A stretch of 64,000 nt of DNA. It comes from Flavobacterium salilacus subsp. salilacus (lineage in GTDB: Bacteria > Bacteroidota > Bacteroidia > Flavobacteriales > Flavobacteriaceae). Position numbers and translations under genes: made by a program. Numbering within the stretch: position 1 is the first letter of the stretch; each line of letters opens with the position of its first letter. Where the stretch lies: assembly GCF_004634195.1 (NCBI RefSeq), contig NZ_SKBP01000006.1, forward strand, positions 1 through 64,000, written 5' to 3'. Below the pieces are notes generated by a model. The model made no database searches. It was not told the origin of the DNA and was given only the letters and a program-made list of their open reading frames with translations. This document shows positions 42,187-51,815 of this stretch, in pieces.

Positions 42187-43266
42187 CTAGTTAAAGGCTT
42201 TATCTAAACTCAAAATTCCTGCATCAATAAGCATTTCAACAAATCTCTTACCATTAAATAATTGAACCTTCTCTTCTTTTGCTGCGTTTACCGCTTTTTC
42301 AGAAAATGTTTCACTAGTACTAATTACCCAATTAACTCTAGAATAATCATCATCTAACGAAGACTCCTCTTCCATGTTTTTTTCTTGACTTTTAGATTGA
42401 TAGTCTAATATTTGTGAAACTGCCCAATCATCAGTTTTACCTTCATGAAATTTTACTTGACAACAAATAATCACTTTCAATAATTCAAATACAGCTATGA
42501 CATCTACATCACCTGTTTTATCTACAGAGTTCTTTGGAGGAATATAAGCCTCAGATGCACCAATACGTTCAAAATACCATTTCACTAGAAGCTCAAACTT
42601 ATCAGGATTTAATTCCTGTTTAAGAATATCTAAAAAACTATTTGCAAAAGTTTCTTTGACATTTGAGTGTATACTAATTGGTTTATTTAATCTATAGGCT
42701 CCAACAGCCTTTATAACATTGTCTTTTAAATCCGTTATATTAGCATTCGTAGATCTGAATTTCAGTCTTGAAGTTAATTGAGAATCTGCAAAGTCATAAC
42801 GCGAAACATTTAGTTCTAAAGGTTTAACTCTCCTAAAAAAACCTAAATCAATAAAAACATGACTCTCATTATATAAACGTTCATTTTTAAAATAATGTCT
42901 ATTTCCATCCCAATCAATTATATCTTTACTATCAATTTTAGTAATATAATCAGGTAAATCATCTATAATCTCATATACTGAAAATGTTCCTGTTTTGGGT
43001 ACTACTACCCAATCACCTTTTTTAAATCCTTCTATAAATCTCCACAAATTATGTCGAATTCTTGGTTTCGTACCCCATTGTTCTTCAAAAGCTGCATCAA
43101 GAACATCCCATTTTGGTTTCCAACCTTCACCAGCAGATAATACTTTCGTAATAAAATCGTCATAGATAAAATCTGAAAAACCAATAGTTATATAATTTTT
43201 ATCAAGAAGAGGATAAGATACTGGTGCATGATGAGAAATACGATGTAGCCAAATGTTATTGTTCAT
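42187..43266 (-). CDS. Mrr-type restriction endonuclease
   Basis: 359 residues. The N-terminal ~130 residues resemble the reader domain of Mrr-like or modification-dependent enzymes (KNYITIGFSDF, NLWRFIEGFKKGDWVVVPKTGTFSVYEI). The C-terminal Mrr_cat domain has FELLVKWYFERIGA (224-237), GDVDVIAV (252-259) and QVK (270-272), giving the D...QxK nuclease core. No methylase gene is adjacent, so a type IV role against modified foreign DNA is likely. More AT-rich than neighbours. It sits between mnmA (31 nt) and tatD (5 nt), suggesting insertion in a housekeeping cluster. Confidence 0.8.
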   Translation of the reverse strand: MNNNIWLHRISHHAPVSYPLLDKNYITIGFSDFIYDDFITKVLSAGEGWKPKWDVLDAAFEEQWGTKPRIRHNLWRFIEGFKKGDWVVVPKTGTFSVYEIIDDLPDYITKIDSKDIIDWDGNRHYFKNERLYNESHVFIDLGFFRRVKPLELNVSRYDFADSQLTSRLKFRSTNANITDLKDNVIKAVGAYRLNKPISIHSNVKETFANSFLDILKQELNPDKFELLVKWYFERIGASEAYIPPKNSVDKTGDVDVIAVFELLKVIICCQVKFHEGKTDDWAVSQILDYQSKSQEKNMEEESSLDDDYSRVNWVISTSETFSEKAVNAAKEEKVQLFNGKRFVEMLIDAGILSLDKAFN

Positions 43267-43297
43267 AATTTATATAGTTAGATAGATTAATATTCTT

Positions 43298-44485
43298 TTA
43301 AGATATCACCCCACTACCTAAAAGTTCATCACCACTATACCAGGCAGCAAACTGCCCTTCGGTAATAGCGCTTTGCGTTGTATCAAATGAGATATACATA
43401 CCGTTATCAAACTGATGCAAGGTTGCTTTTTGCAATGGCTGACGGTAACGGATGCGTACCATAACCTCCATAGTTTCGCCATCTTTTAATGCTAAATCTT
43501 CACGAATCCAGTGTACTTCGTTTTGCTGTATAAACAACGCTTTACGGAACAATCCGGGATGACTGTGCCCCTGCCCGGTATATATAGCATTACGCTCTAC
43601 ATCGGTAGCAATAATGAACAGTGCCTCTTTTGTACCGCCCACATTTAGCCCTTTGCGTTGTCCTATGGTAAAATAGTGTGCGCCTTGGTGCTTGCCTACC
43701 ACTTTTCCCATTTCGGGGGTATAAGCTGTATTTTTAGCCTCGTAGGCAAGTTGTTCTTTTACCGATGTAAATTGGGGTACTTCTGTTTTATAAGTATCTG
43801 CATCCGCATCTATTTCATATATAACACCTTCTTTGGGTTGTAATTGCTGCTGTAAAAAGTCGGGTAGGCGCACTTTACCGATAAAACAAAGCCCTTGCGA
43901 GTCTTTTTTCTCGGCGGTTACCAACTCCATCTTTGCCGCAATTTCGCGTACCTGTGGTTTGGTAAGCTCCCCTATGGGAAATAAAGATTTACTCAACTGC
44001 TCCTGCGATAGCTGGCATAAAAAGTACGATTGGTCTTTATTGCCATCTACCCCTGCCAATAGCTGATATACTTCCTTACCGTCTTTTTCTATCGTTCCTT
44101 TACGGCAATAGTGACCCGTAGCCACATAATCAGCACCAAGGCTGAGGGCTATTTTCATAAATACATCAAACTTTATTTCGCGGTTGCAAAGCACATCAGG
44201 ATTGGGTGTCCTGCCTTTTTCATATTCGTTAAACATATAGTCAACGATACGTTCTTTATATTGCTCGCTTAAATCGACGGTTTGAAAGGGTATGCCCAGT
44301 TTTTCGGCAACCAAAAGGGCATCGTTACTGTCCTCAAGCCATGGGCACTCATCGGATATGGTAACCGAATCGTCATGCCAGTTTTTCATGAACAAGCCGA
44401 TAACCTCATAGCCCTGCTGCATAAGCAGATAGGCTGCCACACTCGAATCTACCCCGCCGGATAATCCTACTACTACACGCTTCAT
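43298..44485 (-). CDS. mnmA: tRNA-specific 2-thiouridylase
   Basis: 395 residues from the ATG at 44485 (the frame is open to 44524 but [15 protein letters not shown] is the canonical start). It thiolates U34 of Lys, Glu and Gln tRNAs. PP-loop SGGVDSS at 8-14, catalytic Cys in [11 protein letters not shown], second Cys in GLCFIGK, and [22 protein letters not shown] -7 element (44511-44518) lies in the short gap after the YwqK-like gene. It probably leads transcription into the restriction gene, tatD and tcdA. Confidence 0.95.
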   Translation of the reverse strand: MKRVVVGLSGGVDSSVAAYLLMQQGYEVIGLFMKNWHDDSVTISDECPWLEDSNDALLVAEKLGIPFQTVDLSEQYKERIVDYMFNEYEKGRTPNPDVLCNREIKFDVFMKIALSLGADYVATGHYCRKGTIEKDGKEVYQLLAGVDGNKDQSYFLCQLSQEQLSKSLFPIGELTKPQVREIAAKMELVTAEKKDSQGLCFIGKVRLPDFLQQQLQPKEGVIYEIDADADTYKTEVPQFTSVKEQLAYEAKNTAYTPEMGKVVGKHQGAHYFTIGQRKGLNVGGTKEALFIIATDVERNAIYTGQGHSHPGLFRKALFIQQNEVHWIREDLALKDGETMEVMVRIRYRQPLQKATLHQFDNGMYISFDTTQSAITEGQFAAWYSGDELLGSGVIS

Positions 44486-44533
44486 TGTTATTCTTTCTAA
44501 AAAATTGCTGCAAAGGTACGGCAATTTTCAATA

Positions 44534-45235
44534 TTACTCTCTTATCCTTATCAGCTCTATTTTCAGGTTAGTTTTATCTTCTTCTTTTACGAGCTTACCT
44601 TTTTCAAAATATTTCCAAACGCCTGTTTTTACATTGTTGGCAAACTGTCCTTTACTCACCACTTCGCCTTCGGCATTTCGATAGGTAGCCAAGCCATTAA
44701 GTTCATCATTTTTATACATCGACTCTTCGAGTACTATTCCTTTTTCGGTATATTTTTTATATGTACCGTTTTTCATGTCATCTTTATACTGGGCTTCTTC
44801 GGCTATCGCCGCGTTGGGGAAATATACTTTTCGGGTTCCCGTTAGCTTGCCCTTGCTGTATTGCTCTACTGACAGTATTGCTTCTTTACCGGGGTGGTAA
44901 AATTTCCATTCGCCCTCGCGCAATCTGTTTACTTCTTTACCTTCACTCAGCTTTTTACCATTTTCGTCATAAAAGATTGTATATGATACTCCGTTACCTG
45001 CGCTAAAATCACGCGTGGCAATAAGGGTGCTGTTTTTATCATTTTGATAGAATTTAAACACGCCTGTTTCTTTACCATGCTCAAAAGTACCTTCATAACG
45101 GGGCAGTTTGGTTGTTTCATACACATCACCCCACTTGCCGTGACGCTTCCCTTTATCGTCAAACTGATTACCCTGTGCCCATGCACCAATACTTGTAATA
45201 AATAAAACCGATAGTATTGCAAATTTTATTTTCAT
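44534..45235 (-). CDS. Secreted MORN/YwqK-type repeat protein
   Basis: 233 residues from the ATG at 45235. Signal peptide ending GAWAQ. The mature protein consists of MORN-like repeats of the form G-x-W/Y-x-x-Y (KRHGKWGDVYE, REGEWKFYHPG, KNGTYKKYTEKG, NGLATYRNAEG, KTGVWKYFEKG), about 23 residues each. Often labelled YwqK antitoxin-like by homology, but the signal peptide points to a periplasmic or surface role. No toxin gene is adjacent. Confidence 0.82.
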   Translation of the reverse strand: MKIKFAILSVLFITSIGAWAQGNQFDDKGKRHGKWGDVYETTKLPRYEGTFEHGKETGVFKFYQNDKNSTLIATRDFSAGNGVSYTIFYDENGKKLSEGKEVNRLREGEWKFYHPGKEAILSVEQYSKGKLTGTRKVYFPNAAIAEEAQYKDDMKNGTYKKYTEKGIVLEESMYKNDELNGLATYRNAEGEVVSKGQFANNVKTGVWKYFEKGKLVKEEDKTNLKIELIRIRE

Positions 45236-45307
45236 ACTAAAATTTTTGCTTTTTATTTTAACCCTAAATATAGTTTTTTTATTGTAGTGCAAAATATATG
45301 CCTCATC

Positions 45308-45334
45308 AAAAAAGCACTCCGAAGAGTGCTTTTT
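45308..45334 (-). terminator. yidC terminator
   Basis: AAAAAAGCACTC, 4 nt loop CGAA, GAGTGCTTTTT, between the yidC stop and the YwqK-like gene start. Confidence 0.85.
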
Positions 45335-45337
45335 AAA

Positions 45338-47233
45338 TTATTTTTTGCCTTGTCTTGTTTTTTGCTGTTCCTGCGCCTGCTCCATCATTGTTTGCATTTT
45401 TTGCTGAAACTTGCTTTGCTTTTTCGGCTTCGCTTTATTTTCCTGAATCATGGCGTGTACTTTATCTTCTTTTACGATGTAATTTTTAATTACAAACATA
45501 ATACCTATGGTAATAAGGTTAGAGATAAAGTAATACAAACTCAGTCCTGATGCGTAGTTGTTGAAGAATATAAGCATCATAATCGGAGAGATGTATATCA
45601 TTATCTTCATTATCTTGCTCATATCCGGCATACCCTCCTGCGGTGGTTGTGCCATACTTTGGTCGCCCGTTGTCATTTTCATGTAGAAGAATATTGCCAA
45701 CGATGCCAATATTGGGAACAAACTCACGTGGTTACCATAAAATGGGATATAAAAGTCCAGATGTATAACAGAGTCATACGACGAAAGATCGTCTGCCCAA
45801 AGGAAACTTTTTTGTCTTAAATCAAAATATGACGGGAAAAACTGGAATAGTGCATAGAACACGGGAATCTGCATCAATGCGGGTAAACATCCTGCCATAG
45901 GGCTAACGCCTGCCTTGTTATACAGCTTCATGGTTTCCTGCTGCTTTTTCATCGGGTCTTTCTTGTACTTCTCGTTAAGCTCTGTAATTTCGGGACGAAT
46001 TACCTTCATTTTAGCTTGCGATAAGTAGGACTTATAGGTAACCGGTGACATTAATAATCTTATTAAGATTGTAAAGATTATAATAGAAATACCGTAAGGT
46101 ATGAAGCTACTTAATAACCCAAATACAGGGATAAATATGTAACGGTTTATCCACCCGAAAATACCCCAACCCAACGGCATAACCTCATCAAGGTTTCTGT
46201 CATACTTATTAAGGATATCATAGTCAGATGGACCATAGTACCAATTCATATTATAACTCAGTTCGCCACCCTTAAACGCTAATGGTATTTTGGCTACAAA
46301 GTTCTTAGTAAACGTAGTATCAATTTCTTCATCCTTAACTAAATTCTCCGATTTCAAATCGGCTGTTTTAAAAGGAGTATCCGTTAAAAGTACCGAAGTA
46401 AAAAAGTGTTGCTTATAGGCTATATAAGTAACCTCTTCGGCAAGTTCTGTTTCTGTGCTTCCTTGCCCTAAATAGTCATCCTTACCGTCTTCATACTCAT
46501 ATACCATTTCGGTGTATCGGTTTTCATAGGAAACACTTTTTTCATTACGGTAAGCTTTTAGCTGCCATTCCAAATCCATTGGTTTAGCAGTATTCACGAT
46601 ATCAGATAGTCCTTGTGTGCGGATGGAGAAATCCATCATATACTCATTAGGCTTCAATACATAACGATATTCTAAATACTGTTGCGGTCCTGCTTTAAGG
46701 CGCATGGTAAGCACCTGATTTTCGCCTTCGTTACTCAATACAGGCTCAAAATAAAGTTCTTTTGTATTAAAAATACGGTTATCTTTAGTCTGGAATTGCA
46801 GATTAAGATTGGCATTATTATCTTCAATCAGTTTTACTATTCTTTTTGAATCTTTATGAAACTGCTCAAAATTATTTAAGGTAGCCGATACTATATAACC
46901 GCCTTTATTAGCAATGTTTAATGATAAAAGTCCGTTTTTAATTTCGGTTACATTATCTTTTGCAGATGGCAACGTTGCACTGTAAGCAAATGCTCCGAGA
47001 GAATTTTTGTACTCCGAAACTTTTACCGAATCATTAACTGTGGTATCTTTTTCTACAGTAGCAGTTGTTTCTGTTACCTGTTGTTGTTTTTCTTTATCTA
47101 TTTGCTCCTGCTTTTCTTTCTCCTGCAGTTCTGCCTCGGTATTAGATGTCTGGTTATAAATCATCCATAACAGGAGTACCATTATTAAACCGAATCCAAG
47201 TAGCGTTTTAAGGTCAAATTTCTTTTCTTCCAT
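45338..47233 (-). CDS. yidC: Membrane protein insertase YidC
   Basis: 631 residues, the usual Bacteroidota length. N-terminal helix (LLGFGLIMVLLLWMIYNQ), large periplasmic P1 domain (about 60-350), then the conserved 60KD_IMP core with helices from about 365 to 590, including PVTYKSYLSQAKMKVIRPEI and SPMAGCLPALMQIPVFYAL. Basic, Gln-rich C-terminal tail that may contact ribosomes. It follows pyrG by 56 bp on the same strand. Confidence 0.96.
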   Translation of the reverse strand: MEEKKFDLKTLLGFGLIMVLLLWMIYNQTSNTEAELQEKEKQEQIDKEKQQQVTETTATVEKDTTVNDSVKVSEYKNSLGAFAYSATLPSAKDNVTEIKNGLLSLNIANKGGYIVSATLNNFEQFHKDSKRIVKLIEDNNANLNLQFQTKDNRIFNTKELYFEPVLSNEGENQVLTMRLKAGPQQYLEYRYVLKPNEYMMDFSIRTQGLSDIVNTAKPMDLEWQLKAYRNEKSVSYENRYTEMVYEYEDGKDDYLGQGSTETELAEEVTYIAYKQHFFTSVLLTDTPFKTADLKSENLVKDEEIDTTFTKNFVAKIPLAFKGGELSYNMNWYYGPSDYDILNKYDRNLDEVMPLGWGIFGWINRYIFIPVFGLLSSFIPYGISIIIFTILIRLLMSPVTYKSYLSQAKMKVIRPEITELNEKYKKDPMKKQQETMKLYNKAGVSPMAGCLPALMQIPVFYALFQFFPSYFDLRQKSFLWADDLSSYDSVIHLDFYIPFYGNHVSLFPILASLAIFFYMKMTTGDQSMAQPPQEGMPDMSKIMKIMIYISPIMMLIFFNNYASGLSLYYFISNLITIGIMFVIKNYIVKEDKVHAMIQENKAKPKKQSKFQQKMQTMMEQAQEQQKTRQGKK

Positions 47234-47289
47234 TTATATTTTAAAAAAATTGTTTCTCTATCTGATTTTCAGCCAAGTAATAATTACAA

Positions 47290-48900
47290 TTAGTTTTTAC
47301 CTGCCACAGCCGCTTTTACAAAATGTACAAAAAGCGGATGCGGATTGGCTACTGTACTTTTATATTCCGGATGGTACTGTACCCCTATAAAAAACGGGTG
47401 ATTGTTCAACTCCACAACTTCTACCAATCCTGTATCCGGGTTTATACCCGATGCTTTTAAACCGGCTTTTTCTAATGCTTCTTTATATTGGCTATTAAAC
47501 TCATAACGGTGGCGGTGCCTTTCCTGTATTTCGGGAACACCATATATTTTCTTAGCAAGCGATCCTTCTTCCAAACTGCATTTCCATGCACCAAGGCGCA
47601 TTGTTCCTCCTTTATCGGTTACACTTTTTTGTGCTTCCATAATATTGATAACAGGGTTGTTGGTACTCGCATTCATCTCTGTTGAGTTGGCATCTTTCAG
47701 CCCCAGTACGTTCCTGGAATATTCTATAACTGCCATTTGCATACCTAAACAGATACCTAAAAACGGCACGTTGTTTTCTCTTGCATAACGCACGGTTTCT
47801 ATTTTACCCTCTATGCCTCGCTCTCCAAAACCGGGAGCTACCACAATACCGTCAAGCCCTTTCAGCTTCTCGTCTATATTTTCTTTATCAATATATTCTG
47901 AATGAATACTGATAACGTTAACTTTAGTTTCGTTATAAGATCCTGAATGTATAAAAGCTTCCAGTATTGATTTATACGAATCCTGCAATTCTACATATTT
48001 ACCTACAAGACCTATATTTACTGTATGCTTCGGGTTTTTAAGTTTAAACAAAAACTCATTCCACTGCTTTAAGTCCGGTGTGTTTTTTTCAGGTAAGTCC
48101 AGCTTTTTAAGTGCGACTCTGTCCAGTCCTTCCTCCAGCATCAGGTTGGGTACATCATATATGGTAGAGGCATCTATAGACTGTATTACCGCTTCGCGTT
48201 TTACATTGCAGAATAAAGCCAGTTTTTGCCTCAAGTCACTCGAAATCTCATGCTCTGTACGGCAAACCAGGATATCGGCCTTTATACCGCTTTCCATCAA
48301 TGTTTTTACCGAGTGCTGCGTGGGCTTTGTTTTCAGTTCGCCTGCTGCTGCAAGGTACGGCACGAGCGTTAAGTGGATAACTATACCGTTATTTTCGCCA
48401 AGCTCCCAAACTAATTGCCTAACTGATTCTATATACGGTAACGACTCTATATCGCCTACCGTACCGCCTATTTCTGTTATTACAATATCATAATCGCCGG
48501 AATGCCCCAGTTGTTGCATCCTGTCTTTTATCTCATTAGTAATATGGGGTACTACCTGTACCGTTTTACCAAGAAATTCGCCTCTGCGTTCTTTTTCTAT
48601 TACCGAAAGATATACTCTGCCTGTAGTAACATTGTTAGCCTGCGAGGTAGGTACATTTAAAAAACGCTCATAATGTCCCAAATCAAGATCCGTTTCAGCA
48701 CCATCATCAGTCACATAACATTCTCCGTGTTCATAAGGGTTAAGCGTACCGGGATCTACATTTATATAAGGGTCAAATTTTTGTATAGTAGTCCTGTACC
48801 CCCTCGCCTGCAATAATTTTGCAAGAGAAGCGGCAATAATGCCCTTACCGAGTGAAGAGGTCACACCCCCTGTAACAAAAATGTATTTTGTTTGATTCAT
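47290..48900 (-). CDS. pyrG: CTP synthase
   Basis: 536 residues from the ATG at 48900 (MNQTKYIFVTGGVTSSLGKGI is the canonical start; the frame extends to 48954). It aminates UTP to CTP. Synthetase domain 1-270 with the P-loop SSLGKGI, VDPGTLNPYEHGE and DLDLGHYERF. Glutaminase domain with GICLGMQMAV (nucleophilic Cys) and HPEY. Promoter TACTTTTG with TTG 23 bp upstream at 48944-48977. Confidence 0.97.
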   Translation of the reverse strand: MNQTKYIFVTGGVTSSLGKGIIAASLAKLLQARGYRTTIQKFDPYINVDPGTLNPYEHGECYVTDDGAETDLDLGHYERFLNVPTSQANNVTTGRVYLSVIEKERRGEFLGKTVQVVPHITNEIKDRMQQLGHSGDYDIVITEIGGTVGDIESLPYIESVRQLVWELGENNGIVIHLTLVPYLAAAGELKTKPTQHSVKTLMESGIKADILVCRTEHEISSDLRQKLALFCNVKREAVIQSIDASTIYDVPNLMLEEGLDRVALKKLDLPEKNTPDLKQWNEFLFKLKNPKHTVNIGLVGKYVELQDSYKSILEAFIHSGSYNETKVNVISIHSEYIDKENIDEKLKGLDGIVVAPGFGERGIEGKIETVRYARENNVPFLGICLGMQMAVIEYSRNVLGLKDANSTEMNASTNNPVINIMEAQKSVTDKGGTMRLGAWKCSLEEGSLAKKIYGVPEIQERHRHRYEFNSQYKEALEKAGLKASGINPDTGLVEVVELNNHPFFIGVQYHPEYKSTVANPHPLFVHFVKAAVAGKN

Positions 48901-48943
48901 TATAATGCTTGTTGTTGTGTTGTAGTAGTTGTAAAAAACGAGG

Positions 48944-48977
48944 CAAAAGTACAAAAATTAATCAATCCTTTTTTCAA
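48944..48977 (-). promoter_or_regulatory. pyrG-yidC promoter
   Basis: Minus-strand TACTTTTG (48944-48951) and TTG (48975-48977) with a 23 bp spacer, 43 bp upstream of pyrG. Confidence 0.6.
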
Positions 48978-49060
48978 TTAATCAATGTAACGATTAATTA
49001 ATGTATCAATACCCTTATATACAAATAATTGGTGCCTTGTTACCTATACCAATTAGTGAG

Positions 49061-49306
49061 TTATGGTTTAGGATATTGTGCTTTAATAGTACGTACTATA
49101 TGTTCAAGCCCGTTAACTTTTAACTCATGTACCAGTTGTAACTGCTGCCCCAGTTGTCCTTTCGGGAAGCCTTTATTGCTGTACCATACTACATAATATT
49201 CAGGCAAATCTATAAGGTAACGTCCTTCATATTTACCGAAAGGCATTTTAGTATGTGCTAATTTTATAAGATAATCTTTTTGCTGTTCGGGCGAAGGTTG
49301 TTCCAA
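49061..49306 (-). CDS. DUF3820 family small protein
   Basis: 81 residues. The signature MPFGKYEGRYLIDLPEYYVVWYSNKGFPKGQLG is that of DUF3820. The start is a TTG at 49306, the only start that keeps the usual 20-residue lead before MPFGKY. It lies 13 nt after osmC on the same strand. Function unknown; the fold resembles putative nucleic-acid-binding modules. Confidence 0.82.
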   Translation of the reverse strand: MEQPSPEQQKDYLIKLAHTKMPFGKYEGRYLIDLPEYYVVWYSNKGFPKGQLGQQLQLVHELKVNGLEHIVRTIKAQYPKP

Positions 49307-49319
49307 GCAATTATGACTT

Positions 49320-49718
49320 TTACCAGTTAAAAATTATATTTTTTTCAATATCAGAATGCAGGCTTTGGTGTACGGGGCAAGTTAAAGCGGTTCTTTCTAA
49401 TATTGTTTTTGCTTTTTCATCTGCATCCGATTTCATGGTAAACACCACTTCTATCTTACCAATCCTGCGGGGGTCGGCTATCATGTGTTTTGTAACCTCT
49501 GCTGTCGAGTCGTTCATATTCACACCCATATCTCGTGCTTTTATCCCCATAACGGTAAGCATGCAAGTTGCCAGCGCATTGGCTACAGTATCGGTAGGCG
49601 AAAAGGCTTCGCCTTTACCGTTATTATCCAATGGGGCATCCGATATAATTTCGCTCCCTGATTGCAGGTGTACGGAGGATGTTCTTAAATCGCCGAGATA
49701 GGTTACTTTTGATGTCAT
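49320..49718 (-). CDS. OsmC family peroxiredoxin-like protein
   Basis: 132 residues. The two redox cysteines are in ALATCMLTVMG (about 53) and ALTCPVHQSL (about 115), the OsmC/Ohr arrangement used to reduce organic hydroperoxides. It begins 3 nt after the stop of the LysM/PBP1 gene, so it is cotranscribed with it and with DUF3820. Confidence 0.9.
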   Translation of the reverse strand: MTSKVTYLGDLRTSSVHLQSGSEIISDAPLDNNGKGEAFSPTDTVANALATCMLTVMGIKARDMGVNMNDSTAEVTKHMIADPRRIGKIEVVFTMKSDADEKAKTILERTALTCPVHQSLHSDIEKNIIFNW

Positions 49719-49721
49719 AAT

Positions 49722-51674
49722 TTATTGTCGTTGTGATGTAGGTAACGAAACGGTTGTTTTTTCAGCCTGTTTTACAGTAAGATTTTCGTCAAAATGCATG
49801 ATATATACACCTGTATTGCGATAACCTCCGTTTTCCATTCTGTATGAAAATTTATTATCTACCTGCTCGGATGTTACGCTATCCATAACTGCTGTAAAGG
49901 GTTCAGGTTGAAAAAGTCGCAGTATAATATCAAAGGTTACATCAAAGCCTCTTGTGGCAAACTGATTTGGGACGCACCCGTTTTTCTCCCTGAATTTTTT
50001 TATAAACAGGGCTTCTTCGGGTGTTTGAACATCATTGGTTACCGACGGATACATCATTTTCAAAGCAGTAAGCCTGCTAAGGGGTATTTCGGCTGTTTCA
50101 AATATTTCATTGTTTTCGGGTACTGCAAGTTGTATGTTATAATTGTCAAGAGCGTCTTCAAGAATTTTTGTTGTATTTATCGCCATTGCCGAACGCTCTG
50201 TTTCCAGCACAACATAATTTATTTTGCCTTTTATCAACAGCCCTTTTAATGTGGCTGCATTAATGGTGCCGTCAGGATTAAGAGGTACTATTTTTACAGA
50301 AGGGTATTTCTCTTTTAAATACTGCTTAGAACTTATTTTTTTGGAGTCGATAACAGCCAGTATGTTTCCTCCCTGCATAACTAAATAATCAAATAATGCT
50401 TTTTTAGAATCATCTGAAGATGGTACGGACTGGAATAAATTAGGGTACTGCTTTCCATACTCTTTAGATAACGGTGATATTACAGGCACATTGCCTAATA
50501 AACTTGCTGCTGTTTCTGCATTATCTGGGAAAAACGGACCTATTACCGCATCAGTAGTATAAAGGCTGTTTTTTATAGCTGCAATATCTGATGTGTTTCT
50601 GGTTTCTTTTGTGTCCAGTATCTTTACTCGTAATGGTAAACCCAATGCTTCGGCAGAGTCTATAGCTATAAGTGCGCCTGCATAAAAATCGAGGGTTATG
50701 TTTAAAAATTTATCATTCCTGAGTAATTGCGATCTTACAGTATCAGTTTCTACCCTTTCCATATTGAACGGTATAAGCAAAGCTATTTCCTTCTGCGTTG
50801 TTCTTAGTAAGGATTTAGTCAAATCAACTGCTTTTCTTTTGGTTGCTACTGGTATTGTATCAGTAACAGAAGTAGTTTTAGGAAGTTTTAATTGCATTCC
50901 TTCTTTAAGACCTTCTTTTGCTTCAGGATTGAGGACTATAATTTCCTCTTCGGTAAGTCCTGTTTTCTTACTCAGGTTATAAAACGTTTCCTTTGGTCTT
51001 ACTACATATATCATATAATCAGAAACCGCAGTAACTATCTGATTGTTAACTACTTTTTTATCAACCAGTTTTAGCTCATAGCCCAATGGCAGTATATCTT
51101 TTACTTCAGGGTTAAGTTCTTCAAGCATTTGCAGTGTCATACCAAAATCGCGTGCTATGGAGTATTTTGTTTCTCCTGCAACAACAGTATGGTATATGTA
51201 GGCATCCACATCTTTCTTGGCATCAATTTTTTCAACTTTTTTAACCTGTGCTGCAACAGTACTGCCTTTTATGGGGATAATTATTTCCTGCCCTATCTGT
51301 AAGTCATCTATACTTGTGTTGGGGTTTGCTTTTTCAATTGCTTCAACAGTTACATTATATTTTTTAGAAAGGCTGTAAAATGTTTCTGATGGTTGTAATA
51401 CATGTATAGTGTTTACTACTTTACTGGGTTGTTCTTTCTGCGAAACCTGTTGCGATACCGGAAGCTGTGCCGGTATGAGCAACACCATATTCTCTTTAAT
51501 ACCATTTTTGGCATCAGGATTCAGCCGCTGTATATCATAAGGTGTAATCTTATATTTTTTTGCAATGCTTTTTATGTTCTCGCCTTTAACCACAGTATGT
51601 TTTTTATACTCTTGAGAAAAAGCTACTGTTGAGAATAGCATGAATGCGAATAATAAAATTAACCTTGTTTTCAT
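49722..51674 (-). CDS. LysM protein with a type 1 periplasmic-binding domain
   Basis: 650 residues. Signal peptide (about 1-20), then four LysM peptidoglycan-binding repeats (about 24-68, 88-133, 158-201 and 225-270; e.g. VVKGENIKSIAKKYKITPYD, VLQPSETFYSLSKKYNVT). From about 290 there is a periplasmic binding fold of the LppC/amino-acid-sensor type (LLIPFNMERV, LDFYAGALIAID, AVIGPFFPDNAETAA). It probably links cell wall to outer membrane functions. First gene of the osmC/DUF3820 operon. Confidence 0.88.
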   Translation of the reverse strand: MKTRLILLFAFMLFSTVAFSQEYKKHTVVKGENIKSIAKKYKITPYDIQRLNPDAKNGIKENMVLLIPAQLPVSQQVSQKEQPSKVVNTIHVLQPSETFYSLSKKYNVTVEAIEKANPNTSIDDLQIGQEIIIPIKGSTVAAQVKKVEKIDAKKDVDAYIYHTVVAGETKYSIARDFGMTLQMLEELNPEVKDILPLGYELKLVDKKVVNNQIVTAVSDYMIYVVRPKETFYNLSKKTGLTEEEIIVLNPEAKEGLKEGMQLKLPKTTSVTDTIPVATKRKAVDLTKSLLRTTQKEIALLIPFNMERVETDTVRSQLLRNDKFLNITLDFYAGALIAIDSAEALGLPLRVKILDTKETRNTSDIAAIKNSLYTTDAVIGPFFPDNAETAASLLGNVPVISPLSKEYGKQYPNLFQSVPSSDDSKKALFDYLVMQGGNILAVIDSKKISSKQYLKEKYPSVKIVPLNPDGTINAATLKGLLIKGKINYVVLETERSAMAINTTKILEDALDNYNIQLAVPENNEIFETAEIPLSRLTALKMMYPSVTNDVQTPEEALFIKKFREKNGCVPNQFATRGFDVTFDIILRLFQPEPFTAVMDSVTSEQVDNKFSYRMENGGYRNTGVYIMHFDENLTVKQAEKTTVSLPTSQRQ

Positions 51675-51697
51675 TGTATTTATATAAAATATTAAGC

Positions 51698-51734
51698 CGT
51701 TACAAAGTTAACTTTTGTAACGACTTATTGACAA
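51698..51734 (-). promoter_or_regulatory. Promoter of the LysM/PBP1 operon with an inverted repeat
   Basis: Minus-strand TAACTTTG (51703-51710) and TTG (51732-51734), 21 bp apart. CGTTACAAA (51698-51706) and TTTGTAACG (51714-51722), a 9 bp perfect inverted repeat with a 7 nt spacer, overlap the -7 element and look like an operator. Confidence 0.55.
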
Positions 51735-51792
51735 ATTTTATTTTTATATTAAGAATTTATATTACCCCTTAGCAACAAACGGTTGCACCTGA

Positions 51793-51815
51793 AATAAGTG
51801 GAAACTTCACTTATT
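51793..51815 (-). terminator. Weak hairpin at the end of the LysM gene
   Basis: AATAAGTG, 7 nt loop, CACTTATT spanning the stop codon. It lacks a long T-run, so termination is uncertain. Confidence 0.4.

Noticed and set aside
44534-45235. YwqK-like protein as half of a toxin-antitoxin pair
   Set aside because: It has a signal peptide and MORN-like repeats; no toxin candidate is adjacent, so the antitoxin label is not supported.
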